Below, piece by piece: positions 1 through 14,200 of a DNA stretch of 64,000 bases. The notes beneath the pieces were generated by a model. The model had not been told where the DNA came from, made no database searches, and saw nothing but the letters and a program-made list of their open reading frames with translations. Within the stretch, counting starts at the first letter, position 1. Each line of letters starts with the position of its first letter. The position numbers and the translations under genes were made by a program. The stretch covers positions 15,165,397-15,229,396 of the forward strand of contig CM057162.1 in the NCBI GenBank assembly GCA_029962745.1. The letters run 5' to 3'. This DNA comes from Echinometra lucunter. Taxonomy: Eukaryota; Echinodermata; Echinoidea; Camarodonta; Echinometridae.

Positions 1-2435
1 ACAGAACAGGAACAGGAGAAGTTAACTAAATAACTGTTGAATAAAGCCTTTTGTCGCAATTCCAGTGCTTGATAACGTTCTGTGTAAACGATTTTTACAG
101 TTTCATTAATAACCTTGTTGGCTGTACTTGCATATATGAACAAATATGAAGCAAAATATAGTTAAGTAGTTCCACAGGCGGTTTCCTTTTCTGTATTTGT
201 CTTTCATGATTCGCGAACAAGTCTTTTTTTTTAACAGTGCTTCAGCATGCACTTATTAACAGGTCAATATAGATAATATGTGAAGAAATGCTTAGTTTTA
301 TGGTTAACTATATACCTGATGGTAAATAAAGAGCGGAACTTTCTACTGAGTCACCATAATGACAGTTGACGGGAAATGCTGGCATGGAGATTACGTTATA
401 ATATGACCAGTCATATACACTTCATATCGGACGTACCCCAAAACACCGGAATCTAACGCATGGTCATTATTTGTTTGTTTGTTTATGTAGGTGCTTTGTT
501 TGTTTGTTTATGTGGGTGTTTTGTTTGTTTTGTTTTGTATGTTAGATGGTTGGATGTTGTTGTTAGGTTTTTTTTTAGCTTTGTCTTTTTTTTTCCTTCT
601 TCTTCTTATTAGCGCTATCTTATACCAATTCGTACCAAGAAATACAAAGACAAGAATATAACATGCTTTTACACTTTTCCTTTGTGTGCTGAACAGAATG
701 CCAAATTAGGTTTGGGAAGAGGGGGCTCGTGCATCCGTCCCATGAACCGAATCCTTCATTGATATGTGCTAACTAATCAACGCCTGATATTTTAGTATCT
801 CAATTCATTTTCTCTTATTTTCATAGAAAGGCAACATGTTCCTGAACACTTGACTGTAAAAGTATGTATCTAAACAGAAAGCCTATGCAAACTTTCTTCA
901 TGCTCCATAATTCAGTGCAACTACTCTCGCGTATGAAGTAGGCAGTTGTGATGTGTGGTACGCCTAAATAATGATGAGTTAGTTTTCAGTTAAATTATTC
1001 TTAGCATCAAACAACATAGGAAACTGCGACAAAATGGGGACGAGTTTTATCGGAAATGTTTGCTTATACATTTAATTTGGATATCGCTGAAGAAAGACTT
1101 AAAGAGCCGAACCATAAAAGTTAACATGGCTCGGCTAGCAATACTCTCTCTCTCCCACGGTGAACAAGTATGAAGGTTGGGAATGAGCTGTCAACGTGGT
1201 CAAATTACCAGCCAATAGTGGCCTATTAATAAGAGACTTTGGGATGCTTCCTTTTGAAAATAAAACCATACAGATGCATCGGAAGTGTGCCGGATACATC
1301 CGTAGTATGTATGAAGGCTGGTCCAGAAGGCTTTGAGGGTCAAGAGCATGATTTTACGCCGGAAGGTTCCCCGATGGATTGCTTCTACCTGGCCGCTGAT
1401 CCTTACTTTGGATTTCCGTAGCTGCTGGATTCCGGTAGACAACTCACTCTCTAAATATACCGGAGTGGAAATCCGCTCTTTAAGGAGTGATGTCAGGGAT
1501 CATGCCAAAATAGAGGAAGACGTTCTAGATCATTGTGGAATCAACTCCAAATTGCGGTTTGAATTACTCATCGGAGAGCATATTCCATTATCATTTGTAG
1601 AGGGTTTTTTTCACAGGTATTGTATTGGGAAGAGGGTATCCCCTTTTCTATCTGGCAAAAGGGGTATTCAAAAGCGCGAATGAAAAAAATGCTTTTAGGA
1701 GGGTGTGCTTCGTCATGTGAAGATTTTTTAATCTTTGAGGTCAAATGAATGAGCGCGAATTGTCAAGGGGGGAGAGGGAGGTTCTGCTTCATTGCTACGT
1801 GGTAGAATTTGAAGCGCATGCGCCCTTTTTTCGGAAGTAAAAGGGTTATGGAGGGAAGGGACAATTTCAGTAGAATGCGTTAAATCATTATCTGCCAAGT
1901 TATATTTCAGTTTCATTCATTTATCCTTGTATGTAAATATGTTTTAGAATTTTTTTTTATTCATATAAGTGTTACAACTTCTGTCTGTACAGTTTATTAA
2001 AAAGTAATGAATTGATTAGGAATGTATATCTTCTTCCCTTCCTTTAGCAATCGACCAGTACAAACAACAATTATATTTTGCCTATGGAGGGCAAAAAAAA
2101 TATATATATATATTTTGCTTTTAGATTCATACTTTTCTATACGCATAGCTACATATCTATATAGACAAATACCTCAGAAATGATGCAGGTTGGCGTGGTA
2201 ATAACCTTCTACATGTTCTAGTCATGCAGAATATCTGTGTATGAATATGACTTTGTATGTTAAAATGATTTTATATGAGTTTGATTTTGCTCATTTCGAT
2301 GAAGTGATTGTTTTATTGTACTTGTTAATTGATTGTATCACAACCAAAATTATGATGATCATGGGAATCAATGCATCTGCGGCAGGTATGCATTAACAGT
2401 GTTGTTATTTTGACATGCCTCTTACCTCATATTAT

Positions 2436-3174
2436 ACACTCTAAAAAACAGATCTATTCACTGACTAGTACTGTTCTAGTAAAAATCCACACAATACTAA
2501 TGAAAATGACCAGAATTCCAGTACAATATTTGACTAGAACATAGGATCACAGTGGCTCCAACACTAATTTGATTCTATTCTAGTAAAAATGCCGAGAATT
2601 CTATTCTTCATTTTTGCTAGAATTATTTTTTCTTTTTCTTTTTTTCTAGAATTGTGTCGATTCTGACTTGAATAGTGGAAGTACCCCTTGCGATCCGGTT
2701 TCATAGATGATTTGTTCCAGGTTCCGGAGGAACAAAACGACTAATCGATTCGTTCCCCGGAAACCGTTGCCGGGATCAAAATGATATTATCGTATTAGAG
2801 AGTCAAAATTATCGGGGTTTTTTTTAGAAAATTATCGTATACATAGCTGACTCTACATTGTATACGCTATGCATACGATTAACGGCCTCTTAACTTTAGG
2901 AAAACTCATTCTGATTGGCTGCAAATTCAGTGTAGGGGCCTACAAGACGCGTAGACGGGTTAATTAACTATTAGGGGTTGGGGCAAAGCATGCATGCACT
3001 TTGCAGAGACTTTTAGTAGGTTGAAATGACTATGACCCTGACTGTCGCATCGAATGGACCAAGGCGAATCAAATCGGTGGGTGAATATTCAGGCGATTCG
3101 TTCCAAAGGACACAATCGCCTGCCTGGAACAAATCATTTATGACACCGACAGTCTATGGTCTTTTTTAGAGTGT
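2436..3174. mobile_element. Non-autonomous DNA element with ACACTCTAAAAAA inverted ends
   Basis: The left end reads TACACTCTAAAAAAC and the right end reads CTTTTTTAGAGTGTAT, an inverted repeat of about 14 bp enclosing roughly 740 bp. The interior has no open frame of note. The size and ends suit a MITE or a deletion derivative of a DNA transposon. The superfamily is not determined. Confidence 0.5.
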
Positions 3175-5067
3175 ATGCTACATCTGTAAATATATTGCAT
3201 TGAACTGTTACATTTTCTCCCGCTTGTGTATGATATACTTCTTCTCCTTTATAAAGCAATTCATTGTGATACTATTTAATCAATGCTGCAGAGAGATGCC
3301 ATGATATCCCCAGTTCATCTGGAATTCAAAGTCTGCTAGCACGTCCTCTGCACTGCTATTCAATTTTCGGTGGAATGAATATTAAATGTTTTACGTACAA
3401 TAGTAATGATAATGATAATAAAATCGAAACATGCAGACAATGACCACAGAAATTAAAGTATCAATAAATGTCATTATAATAACATCAATCATTATATTAT
3501 CTATTGCACATTCCAGAGCGCATGATATAAAAGTTCCTAAGCGTTTTGTATGAAAATTCTTGAAAATGATTATATGATATAATGATATAAAATGATAATA
3601 ATAATTCCGTAAGCGAAATAGTATCGCAGTCAAGTAACAAACAATAACATGAATAAGTGTTGAAATTGCAATCATAGTTTATAACAAAGTATCACTTACC
3701 AAAGAAGGACCAATACATTGATTTAAATGGGAATGAAGCAAGACAGTATTCTAACAAAAATGAATACGTTAAATGCGAAAGGAAAATTACAGATACGAAA
3801 ATCACAAAACAGTCACATTCTTGATTCAAAACCATATGACATAGCCTACTGCTTAAAAATCATTGAGGATAACATTGTGATATTGATTATCATATATGAA
3901 AGGCATAAATAAATCATTCATTGAATGATTTTTGAGTGTTTAAGCTCATGTTATTTTTAAGGGATATACCTGTTCGGTATTGGCGTTTTTCCGAATCCGA
4001 AATTGGAAGACAATTATCATTACTGTGATGCATACAAACATTGTTACCAATAAATGATCCTTATTTACAATTTTCTTGTAATTGATATCATCAAGATTTC
4101 ATTTTTATTCATGCAGATAGATGAGAGAAAAGGGGAGGGATGGGGAGAGGGGTAGAAAGATGGAGAGAGAAGGGGGGAGGGTGTGAGAGAAGGTTGTATA
4201 TTAAACATGTTAAATATCTAGGCAGGAGGACTGAGAGAACGAGAAATGGGAGAGGGAGCGTGCAAAGAGAAAACTGGCAACAATGTGGGAGATTAGCATT
4301 TAGATTAGAAGAATGTCGCGTGTTATTTTTCTTTTGTAACCTCAAAGAAAAAAGCAAACTAAGTGCCTTACATAATGATGTCTGATCTCAAACCTTTAGT
4401 AATTACCTAAACGAGGTACCAACAAACAATTTTTCGTGATTCACGTGGTTGGTTGATGACAATGAGTTTCATTTCAGAATATTTACATTTCAATGCCATC
4501 GCCTCAGAGGTTTGCTGGCCTTGGGTAATAAATTCCTGAGAAACTCATTTTGTGTTTCTGTTTCTAATACTGGGTAAGGGATTGAATTCTTTTGAACATT
4601 TGCACTTAACCACTTTAATGTTTATTCAAAATCAACACATGTAGCCTGTTAGGGTCTAGCCTTATTGTAAAACATAGATACATGTACATTTGTAATTCAT
4701 CAAGTCAATTGTATGTCCTATAAATTCCCAAGTAAACTAAGGAATGTGTGGTATGGAATGAATTAGATCCGTTTTTTTTTTTTCATGTTCCAGGCAAGGA
4801 CGTCAATCCGTTTTAATTTTGAGCGGACACGATAGGAATATCCCTATGATTTTTTTCTTTATTTTTCTTCTGCATTCTTATAAGTACAACATTTTTCGGT
4901 AACATAATTTATATAAAATTTATATAAAGTAAAAATCCAAAAGTACATTTTGTCAATCAATCATAAATAGGCAAGTATTTGTAACAATCATTTTTTTTTT
5001 TCAAAAGCAAACAAAATAACAAGTTCAATCAGTAGAATGGTTAAAATAACTGAAATCCTAAATTAAA

Positions 5068-5069
<2 letters not shown>

Positions 5070-5099
<30 letters not shown>

Positions 5100-5109
5100 A
5101 ATGATGATG
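5070..5109. repeat. GAT trinucleotide microsatellite
   Basis: About 13 units of GAT with a single interruption. The minus-strand isoleucine run across it is only the microsatellite read as protein. Confidence 0.9.
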
Positions 5110-6517
5110 TTTGTTTTCCCAAAACATTGCCGAAGGGCAAAAAAAGAGGGGGGGGGGGTCGTCGGCTTTTTAAGGTATATTAGATTTCTCTTTTTGGCCG
5201 GAAATATTGCAATATAAAAAACTTCCATGATATTTTTTCCTTTTGTCACATAAATGAAATTTTGAGACGTGTATTCCCCCCCCCCCCTCCCCCGACTAAC
5301 TCCTTTAGTTCCACTCTCTAGCAGGTCTATCAGATTGAAATAACAAAATGAGATGCTAGCATTTGAGAAGTGGTCGGTAACGTGTGGGGCACAAAATGGC
5401 TTGACCTTGCCACGTTGTAACTTTCATTCAGCATGTTTAGGTGGGACTAGGTTTTAGATGCAACTGACCTATTCGTGGACGTGAAGAATGCATTTGAACT
5501 TAATCTGTATTACTGTATATATGGGTAAGAGACCTCCGACAGCTTTAGTTTTAAGTACTAGAACATACTAAAAACAGAGGTATGTTCTTTGTTCATTTGG
5601 TTCCCTTTTCGTATTATGGTATAGGATAATGTTTGTAACAATTTCGTTTTATTTGCCGAGGGTAGCCGTATGTGTATTAATAAGGTGTATTGTAAGTGCG
5701 AGTAAACACAGCCATTAATTAGACATTTTCTCTTTTACATATTGCGATAACTATTTGTTGAGAGGGCACAAAACCGGAACAAAACAAACATGTATTGCAA
5801 AATGATAACTGTTTTACGCATTATCAGTGATGCATGGTGGCACGAAATACCGAACAGGACTTTTTACAATACGTCCGGCCTTCGCTAAAACCTTCAGACC
5901 ACCTCTGCGTGGACTGTTTAGCAATTCATTACAATATCCGTGATTTTATATTCATCAGTTGTCATGGTTTCTCCCAGGCCTTGGCGCCATGTTTTAGCGA
6001 TTTCCGCCCATCTTGGCCATATATATACATACGCTCTTGACTACATTCATACCGATAATTTATATTTTGGTATTTGACAAGCATCAGTGCTTAGCAATGC
6101 TCAGTAAATTCCTCATCAGAGCATATGCCCAAGCTTCATTTGTGATAACAACTAGCATGACTAGGAAAGCCTGAAATCAAATTTGTGATACTTTTCACAT
6201 TATTTGAAGAGAGACATCAGATGTTACACAACAACACATGTCTTTAATCCAGTAACGGCACATTAAGCGCATGAGAAAGTTTTGAGCACGGTGTATGTGA
6301 AGTCTACTTCACCAGTTGACCTGCTGGTTGATTTGAGGATCCTAGAAAACTCATAACGATTCGTTGACGATTGAAAGAAGACGTCATTGCCAACTGGGTC
6401 ATCTGAAACAATACTGTCGTCATCGGAGTGCTGTTCAACAAGACACTCGTATAGGCCTCGAAGAAGGCTCAGTTAATGAACGTTGGTATAGCACAGTGTA
6501 GGATCATCACCACCATC

Positions 6518-6575
6518 ATGAGGTTCACTCTTGATATCCTGGTGGCTATTTTTGTTGTCGTGACAGGCAGTGCGG
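6518..6575 (+). CDS. Gene A exon 1: signal peptide
   Basis: ATG at 6518 begins MRFTLDILVAIFVVVTGSA, a short basic start, a hydrophobic core and small residues before a likely cleavage site. The exon ends in phase 1 at a GGTAAG donor, which matches the phase of the next exon. Gene B exon 1 is built the same way. Confidence 0.75.
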
Positions 6576-9500
6576 GTAAGAGAAAGTTACATCATTTATA
6601 TTCATAATTTCAACCGGGGGGGGGGGATATGTGTCATTGAGGCCTGTACATCATCTGCGTAAACAAAAACGTAGAAAAGGGTTGTTTTTCAGCACCAGGT
6701 GGGCAAAACGGGGATCCAGTTAAAGGTATCAAAATCAGGAAAATCTGGGACAAGGTTATTAAATCAGGAGATTATGATGCAATCCTTGCACCATATCCCC
6801 ATTAAGGGTATAAAAATCAGAGATGTAATACATTATTTCTCTCTTTAGGGTATCAAATTCACTCCTACTTCTGTTCTACTCTAATCCCCATTTAGGGTGC
6901 TTTTAAGAAAGTGATTTACGAGGATGATGTACAGGCCTCAACGAGACATATCCCCCGGGATTTCAATTGAATGTTCTTAATTGGTTGATTTTAAATGCTG
7001 AAGTAATCATGGGGATAGTATGAATGTTATCATTTTGGACGAGGTGGGTGAACAAAAGGATATTCCAGTATTACTGGAATATCTCTTTCGGCAGCACATC
7101 CCTTTCTGCAAAACATGAGACCGACCAGATAAAGAAATAACTAACAAAAGAGGGAGAGATTATTGTAAGTCACAAAAGGTGAAGGGTACGGACAAAAAAT
7201 ACATAAGGAAAGATAGAATAATGGAAGGTGACGGAAAGTCCAGGGGGTCGTAAAAAAAAATAGATGCATGATTACAAACAGATGTGCGTCTCTTGGTCCG
7301 TCATCGCCGGCCCTTAAACAAAATAAAGTCCTCGGAGGCCAAATTATCAGCTTATAGATCCCCGGGTTTATAGACAAAACATGACTGAAGTCACAGAAAG
7401 ATCAAAACTCTGGCATGCGTTTCATCAAGTACATGAATATAATTACAGTATTTACCATGTTTACGACAACATAATTATCTCAGTCAAAAAATTAGACAAT
7501 AGAGCCCTAAAAGAAATATATATTGCATTGGGATTGATGGATATCATCAGATCCAAGTGAATGTAAATTGACTTTAGTTTTGAACTAAAATGTCTCAAAT
7601 TTACCCAAATTCAAAGTTTACCATTTTAACCAGAGCATTAGAACAATTTGCGTACTTTACATCTCTGTTTCATCTATACAAGTGGAAAGTTGATCATCTT
7701 CAAACCTTTTCAGATGCAAATTATCTTTTCCAAGAACATGCTTGAATGAATGGATTTTCCTCTTAGCAATAATGTGTTACATTCCGAATCCCCAAAAAAT
7801 GAATTTTCGAGGACATAGGCCTTTTGACATTAAGTAGTGAAACACAATTTCCCTTACCTTTTATTGCAAAAAGCAGGGAATATCACTGGCATGAGTTTAA
7901 AACCGGGAGGTAGAAAGAAATTAAAACGGCGAGTTAGGTTTGAAGGAAGCTGAGTCATTAGTGGGGTGAATGACCGTGTATCTTTGTTTAGACTGCAGAC
8001 GTAGACTCTTCATTGACACTTGAATACAGTTTCACAAAGCCTTGAGTAGAGCCTTACTCTGTGTTAGGAGCTGCTGCTAGGGTACTGGAGGGCGTTTCGC
8101 AAAGCTGTTGAGTAAAGTTATGCATGACTTTAAGAACGGCTTAACTGTGAACAGCTAAACAGAATGCAAAAAAAAAAAAAATCCTCTTGTTTAACAAAGT
8201 GTGACTGCATTTCCTATAATATCAATTAAATTGTTGGCAAAAACTATACTTCACATTAGAAATGTTTCATTAATATAATGTTACTCTACATAGATATTTC
8301 AACTTTAGCTTATGCGATTAAATAAGATTTAGAATCCCATTTGGCTTCCATTATCCAAGTCACAGCGTTGTGAACCACCACAACCCCCCCCCCCCCCCCT
8401 CCTCCGCACTTCCATTGTAGGTTGGTTTGTCTCATAGTTCAGATTCTCTGATAAATATACGAGTTTCGACTGACCGGGGCTTTTGCCTCCAAACTAGTTT
8501 TTGTTGAGATGGAGAGAAGGAGTGGGCAAGTCATGCAAGTAGTCATGGTAGTAGTGTGGGTGGCCGTGTGTGTGTTCACCGTGTTTACGGTGCGCGCGGT
8601 ATGCTTGAGACAGGGAGAGGGGAGGATTTGGGAAAGAGGGGAGCATATAGGCGTGCCGGGAGAAAGGAGAGGCAAAGAGAAGAGAAGATAGAGAGAGAAA
8701 GGGATATTTACTACATGGATGACAGGAGAGAAACAGGGGAGAAAGATATGAGAATAGAGAGCAAAAGCGCGGTAGTAACAGAGGAATTCCGGCGAATGAG
8801 AAAGAAACGAATTAATATGATAAATTGAAAAAAAATAATAAATTTATTTATTCATTCAATCTCCACACATGGGCTGCATCATCCTCTTCAGCCAAGGGCT
8901 GTTCTTCTGAGGGGTCCAAATGATAATGCATTAACTTTTACAAACTTGCTTCATGTAAATTGCAACAAAGCAAGGTTGGAAGCATCAAAATAATAATGGT
9001 ATTTGCATAACTTGGAGACAGATATGCAACTTTTTTTTAACGTGGTTATGTTTTAGATTCTAAAATGCAAATATACGAAAGGGGTTTGGCAAATACAGAC
9101 TGTCACCGCCGAACAAATATTTTGGATATCAATATCGATTGTTTTATGTTATTGCGATATCAGTCTATAGTTATGACTAATCCCATTCAAGGATAATTGT
9201 TCTCACGCACTCAACAAGTCAATGTATCACTTATCAGACTTCATGTATAGTATGTAGGTTTATTCATCATAACTATGTCAGTGAGAGATTCAGTTGAATT
9301 CATTGATATATAAATTGACTACCAGTCGAACATACATTAAAAAACTACTTAAATAAATGGATAGGACATTAGCTTTTATAAAAAGAGGCAAACAAATTAA
9401 TTCGCCTCAGTTATCAGATAGTTATTGGCATAGTTTTTAAAGAATTAAAACATTAAGAAATGAAAATTACAGAATTTAAAGTAAAAGTGAAAGCATGAAA

Positions 9501-11162
9501 TCATAATGGATAATAATGATGATAATCATGATAATTATAATCATCATCTTCACCATCATCATCAAGTGCAAACATATTTGTAAATCGCATAGCACTCTGC
9601 AGTCCCAATGCGCCTGAACATTATGAAAAGATCAATGTGGTACAACATTATATATCAGGTAGTCTTGGAGAAAATGTTTTTACAACTACAAATATTCTAC
9701 AAAGATTGTACAAAAATTCTACAAAGATTTCAAACCAAACAATTTCGAGTCTTGAGGAGGCACGAAAGCTCAGTTGGTAGAGCACTGGTCTCGTAATTCG
9801 GGAACCCTGGTTAGATTCCCAAATTGATGTGCTTTGGTAAGGCATTAATCTTCATATCCAGGTCCCTCGGAGAGGACTTAAACCGTCGCGTCGATCCTCC
9901 GACTGTTTAACTACAAGAGTGCATGCTTTCTAATCAGTAAGTTAAAATAAACCAATAACTTAGCAACCAACAAACCATATGTTACCATCTTTTTACATTT
10001 GGATATTTGTTAAATATATTTATATCCTTTTCTCTTTTTTCTCACATAGTTAATTCTAATTCATATACTTCTGCACCTCAGAAAAGCTCACAAGATCGAG
10101 GGCGCATTATTAATGCTGTATTCATTTCCTGATCTATTTACTTAACTAACAAACTTGAAAGGAACACGAGTAAAAAGGAAGAAATTTAGATGAATATTTA
10201 GAGAAAGTAAAAGACAGAATGAAGATGGTCTGCTAGGGTGTTGGTTATCGAGACCATGTAGTTTTTTGTTAATGGACTTTCATCGAAACAAAGATCAATT
10301 TCAAAACATGAGTCATAAACACTTTAACACACCTTCACTTTTTCCACTGTTTGAAAGTACAATCTTGCTCTGATTAATAACGGGCGTATACTGGGCATGA
10401 TCATAGCAAAACTAAAAACTCTGGACAATAGTCCACGAGCATTTTTGTGTTCAGTCATTTGTGAATAAATGAAACCTCAAAATAATTGGATTGATTGTTC
10501 TGTTAGATGTTTTCATGTTGGTAGAGTGGTTTTGTCAAGTGCAAGGTCGTTTCCCTTCCCACTATTTGCAGTTAGTTTCAAAGTATGTTTTATTTCAAAC
10601 TTGGATGCACATTTTCCCTTAATCTTCGTAGAATGGCTCCTCCCGGCGCCCCCCCCCCCCCCCCTCCTTCCGAACGGTTAGCCCTCCTCCTGAACAACAA
10701 GCTTCTATAACTTCATGCCCGCTCCCACCCCCTGACTTCTAAGGCCAACATACTTGGATTATTACTTCCTTGTGTAACCATAGTTAGGCCTAGTGGTAGT
10801 AATCATAGGGTACAATTCTTTAAGGGTCGTGCGTATCATCTGAGGCTAAAGAATTATGAATTCATATTTATGACAAATCATTTACAAAATAATGTTTAAC
10901 CACAGGGTGTGTACAGGCAGACTGCAGCAGTGTAGAAGGGGCTTGTTCACATTGTGCATCTGAGCCTGCGTCTAACCCAGCTTCGACTTACGCAGTAGGA
11001 ACGTACCTGCATTGGAGATGTGAAGAGAATTACGTCATGGTCGGAACCTCTGACGTCATCGTGTGGGTCTGCGGTGAGGATAATCGGTGGTCCGGAAAAC
11101 AACCAAATTGCACAGGTATGAACAGAGAGAGAAAAAAATGTATTTAGTGTGTGTGTGCGTGG

Positions 11163-11210
<48 letters not shown>

Positions 11211-14200
11211 GAAACGTGAAAATGAGAGGTAGAATATAATGGAAGAAAAGAGTTATAGGGTTAGAAATGCTAATGCAAGGGAGAATGGGAAATAAATATG
11301 TATTCCAATGAAATACAACAAAAAGGGAAAATGGGTGACGACGCAAAGACAGTGAGACGAGAGAAGATAGATGGTAAATTCATTTGTTTAAATCATGAAG
11401 GAAAATTGATCTGCTACAAATCCTTTCGTACATTTTTGTAGAATCTCTCAATACAATATCATGTTAACAGTTGATTTTGAATTTAGGTTACTGTCTGTCA
11501 CTAGTTAATTATCAACGTCTCTTTCTATATCTCATTCCTTCTTTCAGCGGTAACCTGTCCGCATCCTCCCGTACCTGCCTATGGCGAGGCGAGTCCTGTT
11601 GAGGCCGACCAATATAGCGTTGGAGGCACAATAACATATACTTGCCAGGACGGATACCAGCTGACGGGAAGCGATACCAACACGTGCGGAACGAATGGAT
11701 CCTGGGAACATGAAGCGCCAACATGTGCAAGTATGAATAGGAAATTTCACTTTCCCTTCCAACTAGCTTGACACGTGTTTGCTATACCAGTATCGGTTTA
11801 CCAATTTCCACCTTCCCACTTCCCCCATAAAACATTAAAATCGAAGAGAGATATCATTATTCCCCAATTATCTTCGAGAAGTGGCCACCTCTTACCACAT
11901 CTTTACAACATTAAGCAGTAAAAGTATCTGTACTAAGAATTGTAAGTCGTTGTCCACGGTCTCTCCAAATTAAGAGTAATCTAGTGGTTAATGGTTAAGT
12001 GGTTGGTTGGTTAATTTACCTGACTGCTAAGAAAGCATGTGTATGCTTGTTAGTAAGCAACCAGGGGACCGACGGCTTTATGTCCCCTGCGAAGGACTTT
12101 GTAATGAGAATTATTACCTTACCAAACGGCATTAGCGCATCCAATTGGTTTCGAGACCACTGCTCTATCCACGGAGCCACAGCGCCTCCTAAAAGTTCTG
12201 TCATTAAGATTTTAAAGAAAGAACGTAATTAGATTTATTTGAATTTGCTTCATTCTATACAGTTTCCAATGCATGGTGCGATCCAGATTCGCGTGATGTC
12301 TTGACTTCATCTCATAGTTGCATCAAGGCTTATCAGTTGCTCGAGCTGACCAAAAAGACATGGGCCAGTGCAAGGACCACTTGTCAGAATCTAGGCGGCA
12401 ATGTTCCCTCGGAACTGGCCATGATCAAAACGCAATCCATGCAGGATGAGATGCGGGACCTCCTCAACCTTCCAAAGACGTTTGGTTTTTACGTTGAAAG
12501 TTACTTCTGGATAGGAATCAAAGAAGGCCGAAGGTGGAAGTGGTCTAGTGGTGAGTACCTCCCACACATGGGTGTTGTCGGCTAATTATTAAGCCTTCGA
12601 ACTGTGAACGACAGGGTACGGGGTTCGAATACATGCCGCAGGACTAACGTCCTTTACAGGGGCGGCGCCAAGGTAGTTTGGTAGCGGGCAAGATGACCCA
12701 TAGGTGAATTTATTAAGGTTTTAAGTGAACAAATAGGGGTATAGTTGCAAGCCCCAGGCCTCTCTTTCACCACCCTCTTCCTCCTCTTTTTTCTCCGTTT
12801 CTCTTCTATTTCTCTTTTTTATCTCTTGAAAAATCATTGGGGTTTTCGTCCTCCCCCCCCCATGTAGCGTCGCCCCTGGTCCTTTAACAATACATTAATC
12901 TACATTTTTCACACTCCACCAGGGTCCACCCTGGTGTAGTAAGTAGGTACCTGGAAGGATTTATTCCTTGAATGCACCGAGCACTGCGGTTGCACAGCTA
13001 ATGCGGTACTATAATAGCTTTCAAAGCCTTTTTCGAAGGGAGTGGAGACGTTAGATAATAATGTGATATTCTTTCTGTTACAATTCTTGTTTTTGCTATT
13101 GAGATAACCAAGGTGAGATATGCATTATCCAATGTGTTTATTGACGCGTACTTCAGTTACATGCATTTCTTTTGTATTTTGTCAGGAGAAATGAGAAATA
13201 AACTTAACTATATAAACTCTTAAAAAAAAAAATTAAAAGGTGCAAGAATGAAATATTGTCCTTTCTCCAAATCAATTGTAAATTTGGAAAATTCGAAGTA
13301 GGTTGATATGATCGTACATTGTTAACACTCAATCTTTATTTTTCCCTATCTTCAGTTGGTTCAGGAAATTAATAGTACTGTTAGATTATTCTGATCCCAT
13401 TTCTATTCAGTACACTATACCGGGTGTCCAAGAAAAAGCGGAACGGTGAATTTTCAGTACTTTACCTTCAGAAAGTAGATAATATTTTAACTTTAGTAAG
13501 TAAAGCATCTTCTATCAAAGAGAATGATACCAAGATCATTAAATTTGGTGAAGTAACTTTTATGATATGCCCGTTTCTTAAAATACAGTAATTTTCGAAT
13601 TTCGCATGTTTTTCGCGACAGTGGATAGCAGAATTGCGCCGGGAATGTCCTTCCGTATGGCATGTGTATGGCACGTTTTGTTGCTGACATGCATCAATGG
13701 ACTTTCCTCAAACATTGTATTATGAAAGGCCATCCTAACACAAAACTTCTCTCATCAGTCGTTAAAAATTTGAAAATGATTGTATTTTAAGAAACGGGCC
13801 TATACTACATGTAATAGAAATTACTTCACCAAATCCAGTGATCCTGGTATCATTTTCTTCGATAGACGATGCTTTACCCACTGATGTAAAAAGATCATCT
13901 ACTTTTTGAAGGTAAAAGACTGAAAATCCACCGTTCCGCTTTCTCTGCGACACCCGGTAAAGCGTCTGAAAACAAACCTCGAAAAGGCACAAAAAGAAGT
14001 AAAAGTAGCTTATAAGGTAAGATAACTTCATACTTATTTGGATGTGAACTTAATTTCAACAGCTTGACTGAAGCAGAAAATAAGTGTGCTATTCAACCCT
14101 ACATTTTTCTCTCTCTCTCTCTCTCTAGACGATTCAAACATTCAGCGCTTATTCTGGGCTGATAGTCAACCAAGTGCAAAGTCTGGCTCCAATTGCATTG

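Larger units (their letters stand above)
1..6517. other. 5' intergenic stretch, no gene recognised
   Basis: AT-rich DNA with only short open frames and no domain I recognise. It contains T/G-rich low-complexity sequence near 465-540 (repeated GTTT blocks), a terminal-inverted-repeat element at about 2436-3174, a GA-rich stretch at 4120-4260, a GAT microsatellite near 5070-5109 and short G or C homopolymers. The promoter and any non-coding 5' exon of gene A should lie in the last few kilobases, but I see no TATA box or other site that I can defend. Confidence 0.6.

Noticed and set aside
1200..1683. Overlapping open frames of up to 116 aa near the left end
   Set aside because: No domain, no splice-site support and no similarity to the receptor genes.
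9757..9830. Functional tRNA gene
   Set aside because: A- and B-box-like sequences are present, but the cloverleaf is not convincing and a SINE body follows. A second copy confirms a dispersed repeat.
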